Positions 15,188 to 26,340 are shown, numbered from the stretch's first letter. The stretch: DNA of 64,000 nt from an uncultured Clostridium sp. (GCA_934755305.1 CAKVLD010000008.1:29146-93145); one strand, 5' to 3'. The notes: generated by a model from the sequence alone, not told the origin. A program made the numbers and translations.

Positions 15188-18082
15188 TTAGTTACCATCT
15201 TTTCTATCAGGTAATCCTTCTAAAACATACTTTTTAAATGATTCTGAGATATTAGCATATTCAGGATATTTTTGCTTAATTTCATCTTTAAAATAAGCTT
15301 CATAAATCGCTTTTGCAACATATGCAATGTTTCCACCATGACCTCCATCATATGCTACTGCTACAACTGCTATCTTTGGATCATCTGCAGGAGCAAAACT
15401 TACATATGTTGCATAAGGTTCTCTACCTACTTCTGTTTGATCTTCTCTAAAGTCTGCAGTACCTGTTTTACCTGCTGTTGAAATCGGAAAATTTGTGAAC
15501 ACTGTAGATGCCGTACCATTTTCTTCATCCTCATTAACTCTTTTCATACCATCTACAACTGCTTTATAATTTTCTGGTTTTATATCAAATTTATCTAAAA
15601 CTTCTGGTTTAAATTCTTGAACTATATTTCCATCACTATCTGTTATTTTGTCTACATAATGCAATGCATATTTAGTTCCTCCATTAGCTAAAGTAGATAT
15701 ATATTGAGCTAATTGCATTGGAGTAAAAGTATTCATACCTTGTCCAATTGCAGCATAAACTTCTTGAGCAGGTGACTTAACAGAAGTATCTTGAATGATA
15801 AATGAAGCTATTACTTCTGCTACAGTTTTTGCTTGAGATTCTATGTTTACGCTTCCTTTTCCTGAACTTTCATAAGCTTGTACATTTGCTTTATATTTAG
15901 GTGATAAGTCCATTATAGTTTTTACATCATCTAATAGATAATCTCTTAGGGTACTTACAGATGATATTTCTTTATCAGTTCCAATCTTATCAATAGTATC
16001 AGTAATTTTATTCTTTAAAGCTATTTTTGCATCTCTTAAATCATCTTCATCATCTTCACTTGATGAGAAGTCAAAAGGTACAAAATAACGAGTGCCATTA
16101 TAATTTCCTGATTCAACGCAATCTCTAAGATTATATTTTGCTAATGCTTTTACCTTATTCTTATAAGAAGTAAAATTATATACTGTTCCATAATTCTCTG
16201 GTAATTCTATTCCTGTACTTGCTCTTTGATTACTATTAGGATCTACTCCTAGTCCAAATCTCCATGCATATTTTGCTAAAGAGTCTAATGCTTCTACTTT
16301 ATTATTCATTCCTCCAGCTTGCATAAAAAGTCTATATGCTACATCATAAAAATAGAAGTTACAAGACTTAGCTAATGCTTTTGAAAGATCTAAAGGCCCA
16401 TGACCTACACCATTTGTTGAATAAATTAAACACTTTGGATTAAAAGAAGCTCCATATATTTCAGGATGTATATTATAAACACCAGTATCATAAATTGTTT
16501 CACTTGGAGTTATAACTCCACTTTCAAGACCTGCAACAGCTGTCATTGGTTTAAATGTTGAACCTGGTGCTACTAAACCTTGAGTTGCATAGTTATAAAA
16601 TGGCTTTGGATATAAATCATATTTATCTGACCTCACTCCATCTTCTATTGGAAAAAGATCATTTACTGTTTTTTGAAGTCCAAATGTATTAATTACACTT
16701 TGCCCAAAAGCATCATAATCTGGATCAAAATACTGCTTGTACTTATCATCAGCAATATCTCCCGTAGCAAAATCATTTGGATTATATCCTGGATAAGAAA
16801 CAGATGCTAATATCCTTCCAGTATTTACTTCTACCGCCACCACAGCACCTCTATTAGCACCTTTATATGCACTTGATCCTACTTTTCCGGCCCTTAAGTT
16901 CTCTAAATTGTCCGCAAATGATTTTTCTGCTGCATATTGAATATCCTTATCTATTGTTAAACATACATTATTGCCTGGATAAGATTCTAATTTGAAAAGT
17001 TCACTAGTAGTTCTTCCTTTAGAATTCACCTTAACTGTAGTTCCACCTTTAACCCCTTTTAGTTGATCTTCAAAGGCTGATTCAATACCTGCTGTACCTA
17101 CTAAATCTGTAGAAGCATCATACCCCTTCAATTCATATTTTTCTTTATTTTCAGTATCTATTGAAGATATATAACCAAGTACAGAAGATGCTAAAGTTTT
17201 ATATGGATATTCTCTAACTGGCTCTGTAGCTACATCTATTCCTGGTAGATCATTAAGTTTTTGCATTAATATAAATGCTGTTTCCTTTTTTAATCCTTTA
17301 GCTAATTCTACTGATTTATAACCTTTAAAACTTTGCATCTTCAAAGCATCTTTTACTAATATATAAGTCCTAAGCTTTTCTTCTGAATATTTTTCAAGTA
17401 ATAACTTAGTAAGTTCTTCTCCTGACATTTTATTATACTTCTTAGTTTTCTCTGCGTTGTCTTTATAATCAGAATCTATTAATTCAATAAGATTATATGA
17501 TTTAACCAACTCATAAAATACTTCCTTTGGTGTCATCTCTAACAATTTTTCATTAACTTGACTCACTTGATTTTCATCTAAATCTTCTCTCTCATCATCA
17601 GTGAATAACTTCTTTTCTATATCCTCGTTTAAACCTCTATCTCTTTTGAATCTAATTTCTTCTGCTTCTCTACCACTTTCGCTTGTAGCTTTAAATTGAA
17701 AATACCATTCATTATTTTCATTAAGCTTAAGAATTAAATCATCTTGAAATTCTGCATTATTTTCTTTAAGTAAATCAAAAACCAAATCCATAGTTGAATA
17801 AAAAGTTTTATTTGCCTCATCTGTTGTAGTATAAGTCATAACATAAGTTTGCTTATTGGTAGCTAATATATTCCCCTTTTGATCATAAATTTTTCCTCTA
17901 GGAGCTTTTTCAGATACAAATTTAGTAGCAGTTGTATCCGCCTTTTCTTGATAATCATCATGTTTATATATTTGAAGATATACTAGTTTTAATGTGATAA
18001 TTCCAAATATAAATCCCATTATTATAAAAAACATTTTATACCTAGATGATTTTTTTTTCTTTTTTGGTCTATTTACTATCAT
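15188..18082 (-). CDS. mrdA: Class B penicillin-binding protein PBP2, second tandem copy
   Basis: It crosslinks peptidoglycan during rod elongation. From the ATG at 18082 (MIVNRPKKK, AGGTG 9 nt upstream; a GTG start lies inside that site) it has 964 aa. There is one membrane anchor near residues 18-42, then a dimerisation domain. The transpeptidase domain has STFK (near 510), SCN (near 572) and KTGTAD (near 872). The length exceeds the usual 600-700 aa of PBP2 because of inserted segments, including one between SCN and KTG. A close paralogue lies immediately upstream. Confidence 0.9.
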   Translation of the reverse strand: MIVNRPKKKKKSSRYKMFFIIMGFIFGIITLKLVYLQIYKHDDYQEKADTTATKFVSEKAPRGKIYDQKGNILATNKQTYVMTYTTTDEANKTFYSTMDLVFDLLKENNAEFQDDLILKLNENNEWYFQFKATSESGREAEEIRFKRDRGLNEDIEKKLFTDDEREDLDENQVSQVNEKLLEMTPKEVFYELVKSYNLIELIDSDYKDNAEKTKKYNKMSGEELTKLLLEKYSEEKLRTYILVKDALKMQSFKGYKSVELAKGLKKETAFILMQKLNDLPGIDVATEPVREYPYKTLASSVLGYISSIDTENKEKYELKGYDASTDLVGTAGIESAFEDQLKGVKGGTTVKVNSKGRTTSELFKLESYPGNNVCLTIDKDIQYAAEKSFADNLENLRAGKVGSSAYKGANRGAVVAVEVNTGRILASVSYPGYNPNDFATGDIADDKYKQYFDPDYDAFGQSVINTFGLQKTVNDLFPIEDGVRSDKYDLYPKPFYNYATQGLVAPGSTFKPMTAVAGLESGVITPSETIYDTGVYNIHPEIYGASFNPKCLIYSTNGVGHGPLDLSKALAKSCNFYFYDVAYRLFMQAGGMNNKVEALDSLAKYAWRFGLGVDPNSNQRASTGIELPENYGTVYNFTSYKNKVKALAKYNLRDCVESGNYNGTRYFVPFDFSSSEDDEDDLRDAKIALKNKITDTIDKIGTDKEISSVSTLRDYLLDDVKTIMDLSPKYKANVQAYESSGKGSVNIESQAKTVAEVIASFIIQDTSVKSPAQEVYAAIGQGMNTFTPMQLAQYISTLANGGTKYALHYVDKITDSDGNIVQEFKPEVLDKFDIKPENYKAVVDGMKRVNEDEENGTASTVFTNFPISTAGKTGTADFREDQTEVGREPYATYVSFAPADDPKIAVVAVAYDGGHGGNIAYVAKAIYEAYFKDEIKQKYPEYANISESFKKYVLEGLPDRKDGN

Positions 18083-18198
18083 TAAATTTTTCACCTGCTT
18101 TATAATATATGTTTTAATACTTTTATTAGTAATTATACCATTTTTAATTATAGTTAGAAATATAGCGCTTTAAAAGTAATAAATTTGTATAAAATAAA

Positions 18199-18239
18199 AA
18201 GGTTATTAACATTTTAAAATTTAAAATGTTAATAACCTT
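18199..18239 (-). terminator. 19-bp perfect hairpin between the two PBP2 genes
   Basis: 18199-18217 and 18221-18239 are perfect reverse complements around 3 nt. The hairpin lies just past the stop of the first PBP2 and ends in AT-rich flanks. It would reduce or stop read-through, so the second copy may have its own promoter in the 100 nt that follow. Confidence 0.75.
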
Positions 18240-18250
18240 AAAATATATTT

Positions 18251-21124
18251 TTATTCTGTTACTTTATTATCTGCTGGTGCACCTACAACATACTTTTGAT
18301 AAGATTGTGATGAAGCTGTATAATTTGGATACTGAGCTTCTAATATATCTTTAAAATATGCCTCATATACTGCTTTTGCTACTGGTGCTGTAGAAGATCC
18401 ATGCCCTCCATCATAAATAACACCAACAAATGCTATTTCTGGATCATCTAAAGGTGCAAAACTTACATAAGTTGCATAAGGTGCTCTTGCAACCTCTGTT
18501 TGATTTGTTTTTACATCTGCTGTACCTGTTTTACCTCCAGTCTTAATTGGGAAGTTTGCAAATACTCTAGCAGCAGTACCACCTTCTTCATTATTGGCTT
18601 TATACATCCCTTCTCTAATTGTTGCTATAGTAGAATCCTTCATTTTTATTGTATCTAAAACTTCTGGATTGTATTCTTCAACAACTTCACCATCTGGAGT
18701 TGTAATCTTATCTACAAAATGTAATTTATATCTAGTTCCCCCATTTGCAAGAGTTGATACGTAAGATGCTAATTGCATAGGTGTAAAGTTATTTATACCT
18801 TGACCTATTGATGCATATACTTCTTGAGCGGGAGATGTTATTTCTGATCCTTTATCATTTATTACAAACCTAGCTATTACTTCTGCAATAACTTGAGCTT
18901 GAGAATTAAAATCTACTGTTGTATTTTTAGCAGCTTCATATGAAGCAACATTTTCTTTATACTTTTCAGAATTCTCCATTATACTCTTAATATCTTCTAA
19001 TAATGCTTTTGCAAATGCATCAGTTCCTAAAGAATCAGAACCTGTTCCTATTTCACTAAATCTATCATTTATTTTTTTCTTTAAACTAGTTTTAGCACTT
19101 CTTAAAGCTTCATTATCATCTTCATTATCTGAATAATCAAAAGGTACAAAAGTTCTACTACCCATATAATCTCCAGATTCTAAATAATCTCTAAGTTCAA
19201 ACTTAGCATATAAAATAGATTTATTCTTAAATGAATAGAAATTATATACTTGCCCAAAATTTTCTTCTATTTCTATACCAGTACTTATATTTTCTTTACT
19301 TTTGGGATCTATCCCTAATCCAAACTTCCAAGCATACTTCGCTAAAGAATCTAATGCCTCTATATCAGAACCTGCTTGCTTATATAACCTGTATGCTATT
19401 TCGTAAAAATAATAGTTACATGATACTTCTAATGCTTTAGTAACATCTATTGAACCATGAGTACTATGATAATTAGTATATATTAAACATTCTGGTCCAA
19501 ATGAAGTACCATATGTTTCAGGGTGAGTATTAAAAATACCAGCATCATATATAGTTTCCCCAGGACTTACTACTCCTGATTCTAATCCAGCTACTGCTGT
19601 AAGAGGTTTAAATGTAGAACCTGGTGGAATTAACCCTTGAGTAGCATAATTATAAAATGCTCTTGGATATAAATCGTTAGGATCTGTTCTTACTCCATCA
19701 ACTATTGGAAACAATTCATCTAAAGTTTTATTTAAACCTCTAGATACTATAAGTTCAGTTCCAAACTTCTCTAAATCAGGATTAAAGTATTCTGCAATCT
19801 TTGCACTATTCTCCTCACTTGAAACAGTAAAGATATTAGGATCATAATTTGGATAAGATACTGATGCTAGTATTCTTCCTGTCTTTACTTCTACTACAAC
19901 TACAGCACCTCTATTAGCTCCTGGATATGGATCTGAAGAAGTTCTTATATTTTCCATAGTATCTACTAAAGCCTGTTCTGCTGCACTTTGGATGTTCTTA
20001 TCTATTGTAAGATGAACATTATTTCCCGGGTAAGATTCTAGCTTAAATAATTCTTCTACAACTTTTCCTGAAGAATTAACCTTTACTGTTGTTCCACCCT
20101 TTACACCTTTTAATTGCTCTTCAAAAGCCGCCTCAATTCCTGAAATACCTATAAGATCAGTTGACACATCATATCCTCTAAGTTCATACTTTTCTTGACT
20201 AGAACTATCAATAGAAGACATATATCCTAATACTGAAGAAGCTAAACTATTATATGGATATGATCTAGTTGGTTCTAATTCTATACTAATACCTGGCAAA
20301 TCACTTTCCCTTTGCATTATTATTAAAGCTACATCTTTATCTATATTATTAGCTAAAGTTACTGTTTTATAGCCTTTATAACTTTGCATCTTTAAAGCAT
20401 CTTTAATTAGCATATATACTCTTAACTCTTTATATGTATATTGTTTGGAAAGAAGTTTTGTAAGTTCTTCTCCAGTCATATTTTTATATTCTTTTACTTT
20501 TTCATTTGTTGGATTTGGATCAACTAAATTTATCAAATTATAATCTTTAACCAGCTGATAAAATACTTGTGTTGCATCTATCTGCATTAATTTATCATTA
20601 ACTTCTGAAACTTGTTCCTCTGTTAAATCTTCTGTTTCACCACTAAATAACTTTTTTTCTATAGCTTCGTTTAAGCCTCTGTCACGCTTAAATCTTATTT
20701 CTTGTATCCTTCTACTACTTGGATCAGAACTACTATATTCAAAATATGGCTTATTATTCTCATCTAATTTCAACATAAAATCATCTATGAATCCACTTCC
20801 TGATTCAATTAAGATTCTATTAACTTCATTTATAGTACTAAAAAAATATTTATTCGATTCATTTGTTGTAGTATATGTTAAAGTATAAGTTTGAGTATTA
20901 GTAGCTAATACATTTTCATTTTGATCATATATTATTCCTCTTGGAGCCTTTTCTGATACAAATTTCGTTGATGTAGTATCAGCCCTCTCTTTATAATCTT
21001 CGTATTTATAAATTTGAAGATATACAAGTCTTGAAATTAATACTGTAAATACTACAGCCATAAGTATTATAAATACCTTGTATCTTGATGGCTCCTTCTT
21101 CTTCTTTGGTTTATTAACTATCAT
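18251..21124 (-). CDS. mrdA: Class B penicillin-binding protein PBP2, first tandem copy
   Basis: The 957-aa protein has the same layout as its downstream neighbour: MIVNKPKKK start, one N-terminal membrane helix, dimerisation domain with SEKAPRGIIYDQ, and a transpeptidase domain with GSTFKP, SCNYYF and GGKTGTAD. The ATG follows directly on the mreD stop (TAAATG), with its GGAGG inside the mreD end, so translation is coupled to mreD. It is therefore the operon-borne elongation PBP. The active-site motifs are intact in both copies. Confidence 0.92.
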   Translation of the reverse strand: MIVNKPKKKKEPSRYKVFIILMAVVFTVLISRLVYLQIYKYEDYKERADTTSTKFVSEKAPRGIIYDQNENVLATNTQTYTLTYTTTNESNKYFFSTINEVNRILIESGSGFIDDFMLKLDENNKPYFEYSSSDPSSRRIQEIRFKRDRGLNEAIEKKLFSGETEDLTEEQVSEVNDKLMQIDATQVFYQLVKDYNLINLVDPNPTNEKVKEYKNMTGEELTKLLSKQYTYKELRVYMLIKDALKMQSYKGYKTVTLANNIDKDVALIIMQRESDLPGISIELEPTRSYPYNSLASSVLGYMSSIDSSSQEKYELRGYDVSTDLIGISGIEAAFEEQLKGVKGGTTVKVNSSGKVVEELFKLESYPGNNVHLTIDKNIQSAAEQALVDTMENIRTSSDPYPGANRGAVVVVEVKTGRILASVSYPNYDPNIFTVSSEENSAKIAEYFNPDLEKFGTELIVSRGLNKTLDELFPIVDGVRTDPNDLYPRAFYNYATQGLIPPGSTFKPLTAVAGLESGVVSPGETIYDAGIFNTHPETYGTSFGPECLIYTNYHSTHGSIDVTKALEVSCNYYFYEIAYRLYKQAGSDIEALDSLAKYAWKFGLGIDPKSKENISTGIEIEENFGQVYNFYSFKNKSILYAKFELRDYLESGDYMGSRTFVPFDYSDNEDDNEALRSAKTSLKKKINDRFSEIGTGSDSLGTDAFAKALLEDIKSIMENSEKYKENVASYEAAKNTTVDFNSQAQVIAEVIARFVINDKGSEITSPAQEVYASIGQGINNFTPMQLASYVSTLANGGTRYKLHFVDKITTPDGEVVEEYNPEVLDTIKMKDSTIATIREGMYKANNEEGGTAARVFANFPIKTGGKTGTADVKTNQTEVARAPYATYVSFAPLDDPEIAFVGVIYDGGHGSSTAPVAKAVYEAYFKDILEAQYPNYTASSQSYQKYVVGAPADNKVTE

Positions 21125-21616
21125 TTAAAACCTCCAAGCTCTCCTCATATCGTCTCTATTAAAAGTTTTTAATATAGCCTTATATGTTAAAATCATTAAT
21201 ATTGAATTATAAATTCCAGTTATAAAACTCTTTGATAAATTCACATAAATACCTAGAATATAAAAAATAACAAATATAGCTAAGAATTTAACAATACTAG
21301 CCAAAAACATAGTTATTACAGGTACTAATTTTTTTTCTCTCCAAATACCTTCTCCTATTTCTCCAGCTATATAACAAATAACTAAATTTATTAATGAATT
21401 TATTCCAAAGCCTGAAAAGAAAAATATATCTTGTAACAATCCGCTTATGACACCAATTACTACTCCTTCTTTTTTGCCATTAATTATTGAATACGCAATA
21501 GCAAAAACAAATAAGAAACTTGGGTAACAACCCCTTATGGCTAAAAATGGAGATAAACAATTATCTAATACTAATAAAAAACATGATACTAAAATTAAAA
21601 TAACCCTCTTTTTCAT
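21125..21616 (-). CDS. mreD: Rod shape-determining protein MreD
   Basis: A 163-aa membrane protein with about five helices, starting MKKRVILILVSCFLLVLDNCL. The segment GFGINSLINLVICYIAGEIGEGIW matches the family. MreD belongs to the elongasome that links MreB filaments to wall synthesis. It lies 10 nt after mreC and its stop touches the start of the first PBP2. Confidence 0.9.
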   Translation of the reverse strand: MKKRVILILVSCFLLVLDNCLSPFLAIRGCYPSFLFVFAIAYSIINGKKEGVVIGVISGLLQDIFFFSGFGINSLINLVICYIAGEIGEGIWREKKLVPVITMFLASIVKFLAIFVIFYILGIYVNLSKSFITGIYNSILMILTYKAILKTFNRDDMRRAWRF

Positions 21617-21626
21617 ACCACACCTC

Positions 21627-22475
21627 TTATTCGTATTTTATTTCCCTTGTATCTTTTGGTGCTATTATAAATAATTCTTCTAATTTATTGAAGTCAACTG
21701 CTGGTTGAACTATAGCACTTTTCATAACATTTACTTTATCTTCTTCTACAGAAATCACTTCTCCCACTATTATTTCTTTAGGATAAAGGAATCCAAGTCC
21801 TGATGTTACAATCTTATCTCCTTCTTTTACTTCTGAATTCAAAGGTAAATTTGTAACTTTTACTAAGTAATTATTGGATTTATCTATATAACCACTTAAT
21901 ATTCCTGTATTTTCGCTAGTACTTTCTACCTTAACGCTTACTTTTACATTTTGATTTACTATAGGTTGAATTATAGACCAATTACTTCCTACATTTGACA
22001 CTTGGCCAACAAGTCCATTAGCAGCTATTACAACCATATTTTTTTCTATTCCATCATTCTTACCCTTATCAATAATAAAACCATCTAATATTCCGCCACC
22101 TGAATATCCTATAATATTAGTTGCTATATAATTATAGTTATCTCTTTGCTTCTTAAAGTCTAATATACTTCTTAATTCTTCATTTTCTTTTTCTAAGTCA
22201 GCATTTTCAGTAAGCTTACTTTTCAATTCACTATTTTCTTTTTTTAATTCTTTATTTTCTTCTCTAACTTCAGAAAAATTTAAAAAGAAATCTACAAAGT
22301 CCTTAAAACCTCTATTAATATTATATGCAACTTTTTGAATTGGATTTAAAGCATCCCCTGCAGAACTTCCTAATCCATTTGAATTCTTATTACTTGCCGT
22401 AAAAAAAATCAACCATAAAAATGCAACTGACAGCACTATTACAGTAACTGTCAGTTTGTTTTTTAGAAGCTTCAT
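21627..22475 (-). CDS. mreC: Rod shape-determining protein MreC
   Basis: The 282-aa protein has an N-terminal membrane helix (TVIVLSVAFLWLIFFTAS), then a coiled coil rich in ENxEL repeats (residues 68-108), then the beta-barrel domain with IDKGKNDGIEKNMVV and GLVGQVSNVG. MreC scaffolds and activates PBP2/RodA outside the membrane. It starts 4 nt after mreB ends, showing tight operon structure. Confidence 0.94.
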   Translation of the reverse strand: MKLLKNKLTVTVIVLSVAFLWLIFFTASNKNSNGLGSSAGDALNPIQKVAYNINRGFKDFVDFFLNFSEVREENKELKKENSELKSKLTENADLEKENEELRSILDFKKQRDNYNYIATNIIGYSGGGILDGFIIDKGKNDGIEKNMVVIAANGLVGQVSNVGSNWSIIQPIVNQNVKVSVKVESTSENTGILSGYIDKSNNYLVKVTNLPLNSEVKEGDKIVTSGLGFLYPKEIIVGEVISVEEDKVNVMKSAIVQPAVDFNKLEELFIIAPKDTREIKYE

Positions 22476-22479
22476 CTAA

Positions 22480-23496
22480 TTATGCTCTTTCTTCTCTACT
22501 AATTTTGTCGAAGTCTTCAAGAGCCTTTCCTGCTCCTAATACAACACAATCAAGTGGTGACTCTGCAATATGTACAGGCATATTGGTTTCACGATTTATT
22601 AATGTATCTAGACCTTTTAATAAAGCACCTCCACCAGCTAACATTATACCCTTTTCCATAATATCTGCAGCTAATTCTGGTGGTGTTTTTTCTAATGTAG
22701 TCTTAATTGATTCTATTATTGAATATACTGGTTCTTTAATAGCTTCTCTTATTTGAACTTCTGAAACTTCTATTATCTTAGGAAGACCTGTAATCAAGTC
22801 TCTCCCTTTAATTTCCATAGTGATTTCTTCTTCATCTATCTTATAAGCTGACCCTATTTCCATTTTAATTTGTTCTGCTGTTCTTTCACCTATCATTAAG
22901 TTATATTCTTTTTTAATGTAAGCTATAATAGATTGATCTAATTCATCACCTGCAACTCTCAATGATTTGCTAGTTACTATTCCTCCAAGTGAAATTATTG
23001 CAACCTCTGTAGTTCCTCCACCTATATCTACTATCATACTACCTGTTGGTTCACTTACTGGAAGTCCTGCTCCAATAGCAGCTGCCATTGGTTCTTCCAT
23101 TAATATTACATCTCTAGCGCCAGCAAGCTTTGTAGCTTCTTCTATAGCTCTTTTTTCTACTTCTGTTACACCTGATGGATAACATACTATAATTCTTGGA
23201 CTCTTAAACGAACTTTTGCTTACAGCCTTTTCTATTAAAGACTTTATCATTGTGTGAGCAACATCAAAATCAGCAATAACACCATCTTTTAATGGTCTTA
23301 TAGCAACAATATTTCCAGGTGTTCTACCTATCATTTGCTTTGCTTCCGCTCCTACAGCTAAAGATTTCTTTGTAACATTATTAATTGCTACAACTGAAGG
23401 TTCTCTTAATACTACTCCTTTTCCTTTTACGAAAACAAGTGTATTAGCAGTACCTAAATCTATTCCCATGTCTTTACTACTTCCAAATAAACCCAT
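22480..23496 (-). CDS. mreB: Actin-like rod shape protein MreB
   Basis: The 338-aa length and actin-fold ATPase motifs are clear: [13 protein letters not shown] (phosphate 1), [13 protein letters not shown] (phosphate 2), and [15 protein letters not shown] (adenosine). MreB filaments run along the membrane and guide the elongation synthases. It opens the mreBCD set, 20 nt downstream of radC. Being co-encoded with mreC and mreD favours MreB over the stand-alone paralogue Mbl. Confidence 0.96.
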   Translation of the reverse strand: MGLFGSSKDMGIDLGTANTLVFVKGKGVVLREPSVVAINNVTKKSLAVGAEAKQMIGRTPGNIVAIRPLKDGVIADFDVAHTMIKSLIEKAVSKSSFKSPRIIVCYPSGVTEVEKRAIEEATKLAGARDVILMEEPMAAAIGAGLPVSEPTGSMIVDIGGGTTEVAIISLGGIVTSKSLRVAGDELDQSIIAYIKKEYNLMIGERTAEQIKMEIGSAYKIDEEEITMEIKGRDLITGLPKIIEVSEVQIREAIKEPVYSIIESIKTTLEKTPPELAADIMEKGIMLAGGGALLKGLDTLINRETNMPVHIAESPLDCVVLGAGKALEDFDKISREERA

Positions 23497-23516
23497 TTTA
23501 ATTTTTCCCCTTTCAG

Positions 23517-24203
23517 TTATATGATTCCTTTTTCTTTTAAACTAATATATTTTTTATCACCTACGATAATATGATCTAATAAATTTATTCCAATTATATT
23601 ACCACATTCTTTTATCCTTAAGGTAATGTTTATATCTTCACCACTGGGTGTTGGATCTCCCGATGGATGATTATGACATATTATTATTGATGCTCCTCCA
23701 CTTTTTATAGCTTCAGAGTAAATTTCTCTTGGATGAACTATTGATGAATTTAAAGTTCCTTTAAAAACATCCTTTATTTTTATAATTTTATTTTTAGTGT
23801 TCAGTACTAATAACTTTAATACTTCTTGATTTAAGCTTTTCATTTCATTAATTAACATATCAGCAACATCTTGTGGCTTTGATATGCTAATTATTGAATT
23901 TGCTCTTAAAGTATTAAATCTTTTAAATAATTCAGATAAAGCTAGAATTTGTGATGCTTTACCTTCCTTTATCCCTTTGATTTTCATAGCATCATCAAAT
24001 GATATATTTAATAATCCATCTAAGCCACTTACTTCACTTAATATTCTATCGCTTAAAGATAAAATATTTTCTCCTCTTGTGCCACATCTAAGAATTACAG
24101 CTAGTAATTCCTTATTACTTAAACTTTCTGGACCAAACTTTATTAATTTTTCTCTTGGTCTTTCGTCTTTTGGAATATTTGAAATCTTAAGATTGTTGTC
24201 CAT
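23517..24203 (-). CDS. radC: RadC/YsxA-type JAB1-MPN domain protein
   Basis: The 228-aa protein has an N-terminal helix-hairpin-helix-like part ([25 protein letters not shown]) and a C-terminal JAMM/MPN metal motif, [14 protein letters not shown], with the expected histidines, serine and aspartate. The family is called a DNA repair protein, but its biochemical role is not settled. It occupies the usual place between maf and mreB. Confidence 0.93.
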   Translation of the reverse strand: MDNNLKISNIPKDERPREKLIKFGPESLSNKELLAVILRCGTRGENILSLSDRILSEVSGLDGLLNISFDDAMKIKGIKEGKASQILALSELFKRFNTLRANSIISISKPQDVADMLINEMKSLNQEVLKLLVLNTKNKIIKIKDVFKGTLNSSIVHPREIYSEAIKSGGASIIICHNHPSGDPTPSGEDINITLRIKECGNIIGINLLDHIIVGDKKYISLKEKGII

Positions 24204-24233
24204 TATTTAACTCCTAAAATAATTTACAACCCC

Positions 24234-24803
24234 CTACCACCTAATATTTTCAATCATTTCATTAAGCTTATTTAATGGTAATCCTACTACATTGTAATAG
24301 CATCCATTTATTTTTTTTACAAATATACCTGCTTTTCCTTGAATTCCATAAGCTCCTGCTTTATCTAAAGAATCACCACTATCTATATAATCATTAATCT
24401 GCTTATCTTTTAACTTTGAAAAAACAACATCAGTTTTCACTGAATCTTTTATTATTTTTCCACTTTCTGAATTAATCAAAACAATTCCTGTATATACTTC
24501 ATGAGTATTATCACTTAGTTTAGAAAGCATATTATAAGCATCTGCCTTATCTTTTGGTTTTCCAAGTATTTCTTCACCTAAAGCAACTACTGTATCTGCT
24601 GCTATTATTATAGAAGGCTCTTGTATCTTATTTAAAACATCCTTTGCCTTTCCTATTGCAATTTCTTCTACATATTGAGAAACAGTACCTGTCTTCTGAA
24701 CTTTCGTTTCATCAAAATCACTAATAATAATAGTAAAATCATCTACAAGTCTACTTAATAGCTCTTGCCTTCTCTCTGAAGCTGAGGCTAAAATTATCTT
24801 CAA
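24234..24803 (-). CDS. maf: Maf/YhdE-family nucleotide pyrophosphatase
   Basis: Maf proteins hydrolyse non-canonical nucleotides such as dTTP/UTP forms and are linked to septum control. Motifs visible are [12 protein letters not shown] at the start, [18 protein letters not shown] and [10 protein letters not shown]. The start is set at the TTG at 24803 ([11 protein letters not shown]) with AGGATG upstream. The longer frame to 24863 adds residues foreign to the family, and its ATG has a ribosome site only 1 nt away. It heads the maf-radC-mre cluster; length 189 aa is typical. Confidence 0.92.
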   Translation of the reverse strand: MKIILASASERRQELLSRLVDDFTIIISDFDETKVQKTGTVSQYVEEIAIGKAKDVLNKIQEPSIIIAADTVVALGEEILGKPKDKADAYNMLSKLSDNTHEVYTGIVLINSESGKIIKDSVKTDVVFSKLKDKQINDYIDSGDSLDKAGAYGIQGKAGIFVKKINGCYYNVVGLPLNKLNEMIENIRW

Positions 24804-25007
24804 AATATCACATCCTAAAAGCATACCTTTTATAGTATTCCTTATTATTAAGATTTTAAACATATATCCTTAAAATAATGTTATAACCTTATTCTCAAAA
24901 GAGTTAATACTCTTTGTATACCTAGTATAGTTTATCATTTAATATCTACTGAAACAAGTATGTTTACTCAATTATATTCTTTTTAATTTTTTTTTAAGAA
25001 TTTACTT

Positions 25008-25691
25008 TTACTTATATTTTATCAAAATACTATATAGTAAATTCAAGGATTCCTTTGAGTTTTCTTTACTATATTCATCAGGCAAAGATTGTATATTATT
25101 TTCTAATTCTTCTAGTATATCATCCTTTTCTTTAACATTATTATAAATTTCTTGAACCCATGCTTTAAATTCCTTAGAACTTATACTCTTTACTGATTTA
25201 TCTTCTAACTTATTTATTACTTTTATATATCCATCTATTATCTCTGCATTTGCTTTATTAGAATCTGTATTTTCATGAATATCACACTTAATTCTAAAAG
25301 AACTTATAGATGAAGCATTTAATTCTTCTGTCTTTTTATCAGCATCATCTAAAGTAAATATTCCTGCTATTACTTTTAGACTTCCTGAATCTTCTATAAT
25401 AAAACTTGTATATTCACTAGGTATCTTTGTAATTGTTGCATCTGCATTTTCTTTATTTTTATATACTCCACATTGAATTATTCCAAAACTTTTTATAATA
25501 CTTTCTTGTTTTTCACTAATTTCAGCACTTTCATTATTTGTATTTTCCACTTCTATACCGTCACTATCATCTCTTAAAAATAAATTAAAAAAGACCATTC
25601 CTATTAATACTGATAAGATAATTGTTGCTAATAACCAGAACAAAAAGTTCCCATTATTCTTTTTCTTATAATCATATCTGGTGTATCTCAT
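25008..25691 (-). CDS. Membrane-anchored SPOR-like domain protein
   Basis: The 227-aa chain has a basic Tyr/Lys/Asn-rich N-terminus, one membrane helix (residues 17-40) and an outside domain. That domain starts SFGIIQCGVYKNKENADAT and contains LKVIAGIFTLDDADK, the pattern of SPOR domains that bind glycan strands stripped of stem peptides at the septum or spore. The C-terminal helical tail is unassigned. It is monocistronic, upstream of maf. A sporulation or division role is inferred from the domain only. Confidence 0.75.
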   Translation of the reverse strand: MRYTRYDYKKKNNGNFLFWLLATIILSVLIGMVFFNLFLRDDSDGIEVENTNNESAEISEKQESIIKSFGIIQCGVYKNKENADATITKIPSEYTSFIIEDSGSLKVIAGIFTLDDADKKTEELNASSISSFRIKCDIHENTDSNKANAEIIDGYIKVINKLEDKSVKSISSKEFKAWVQEIYNNVKEKDDILEELENNIQSLPDEYSKENSKESLNLLYSILIKYK

Positions 25692-25839
25692 ATTCTCCCC
25701 CCTAATATACCTTTATTTTCATTAACATATCCTTACAATATGTATATTTAAAGTTCTATTTTTTATTCATTATGTAAATTACAAATAAATTAATATTAAG
25801 TTGATTTATTTTATACACCTTTAAAAAATCTATCCTTCA

Positions 25840-26340
25840 CTATCTTTTCATTATTATCATATCTTCCTGTTGTGAATTTGGTCCTTCAAAAAAGTTTTTT
25901 GATATTCTATCTATTTTAAAATGACATCTTTTCCAAAAAGCTATTGCTTCTTGATTAGTCTCTGCTACCCCTACTCTAATATCTTTGATTCCTTTATCTT
26001 GCTCTAGATAACTTGTTAATTCTTCTAAAAGCTTAGATCCTATTCCTTTATTTCTTAATTCCTTATCTATTATAAATAGCCAAATAAAAAATCTACTGTT
26101 ATCTTCAATTCTTCCTTTTAATATTCCAATCACATTATTAGCTTTATTAATCTTCAAATAAACTTCATCTTCTGTAAAATAATATTCTAAAAATCTTCTA
26201 TATAATATTTGTGGATCTAAAGATGTACATGAACTAGACTCTCTACAATTATTAATTATCCATTCATTGAGTTCTACTACATCATTTTCATTAATACTTA
26301 AAAATTTATAATCTTCATAATTAAAATTTATCTGAATCAT
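25840..26340 (-). CDS. GNAT-family N-acetyltransferase
   Basis: The 166-aa product (ATG at 26340, GGAG 8 nt upstream) shows the acetyl-CoA loop ELRNKGIGSKLLEELTSYL (R/Q-x-x-G-x-G/A) and the C-terminal NQEAIAFWKRCHFK motif. The N-terminal half has an odd Cys/Ser-rich stretch (NNCRESSSCTSLD). The substrate is unknown; the family acetylates amines on small molecules or proteins. It stands alone between pepD and the SPOR gene. Confidence 0.85.
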   Translation of the reverse strand: MIQINFNYEDYKFLSINENDVVELNEWIINNCRESSSCTSLDPQILYRRFLEYYFTEDEVYLKINKANNVIGILKGRIEDNSRFFIWLFIIDKELRNKGIGSKLLEELTSYLEQDKGIKDIRVGVAETNQEAIAFWKRCHFKIDRISKNFFEGPNSQQEDMIIMKR

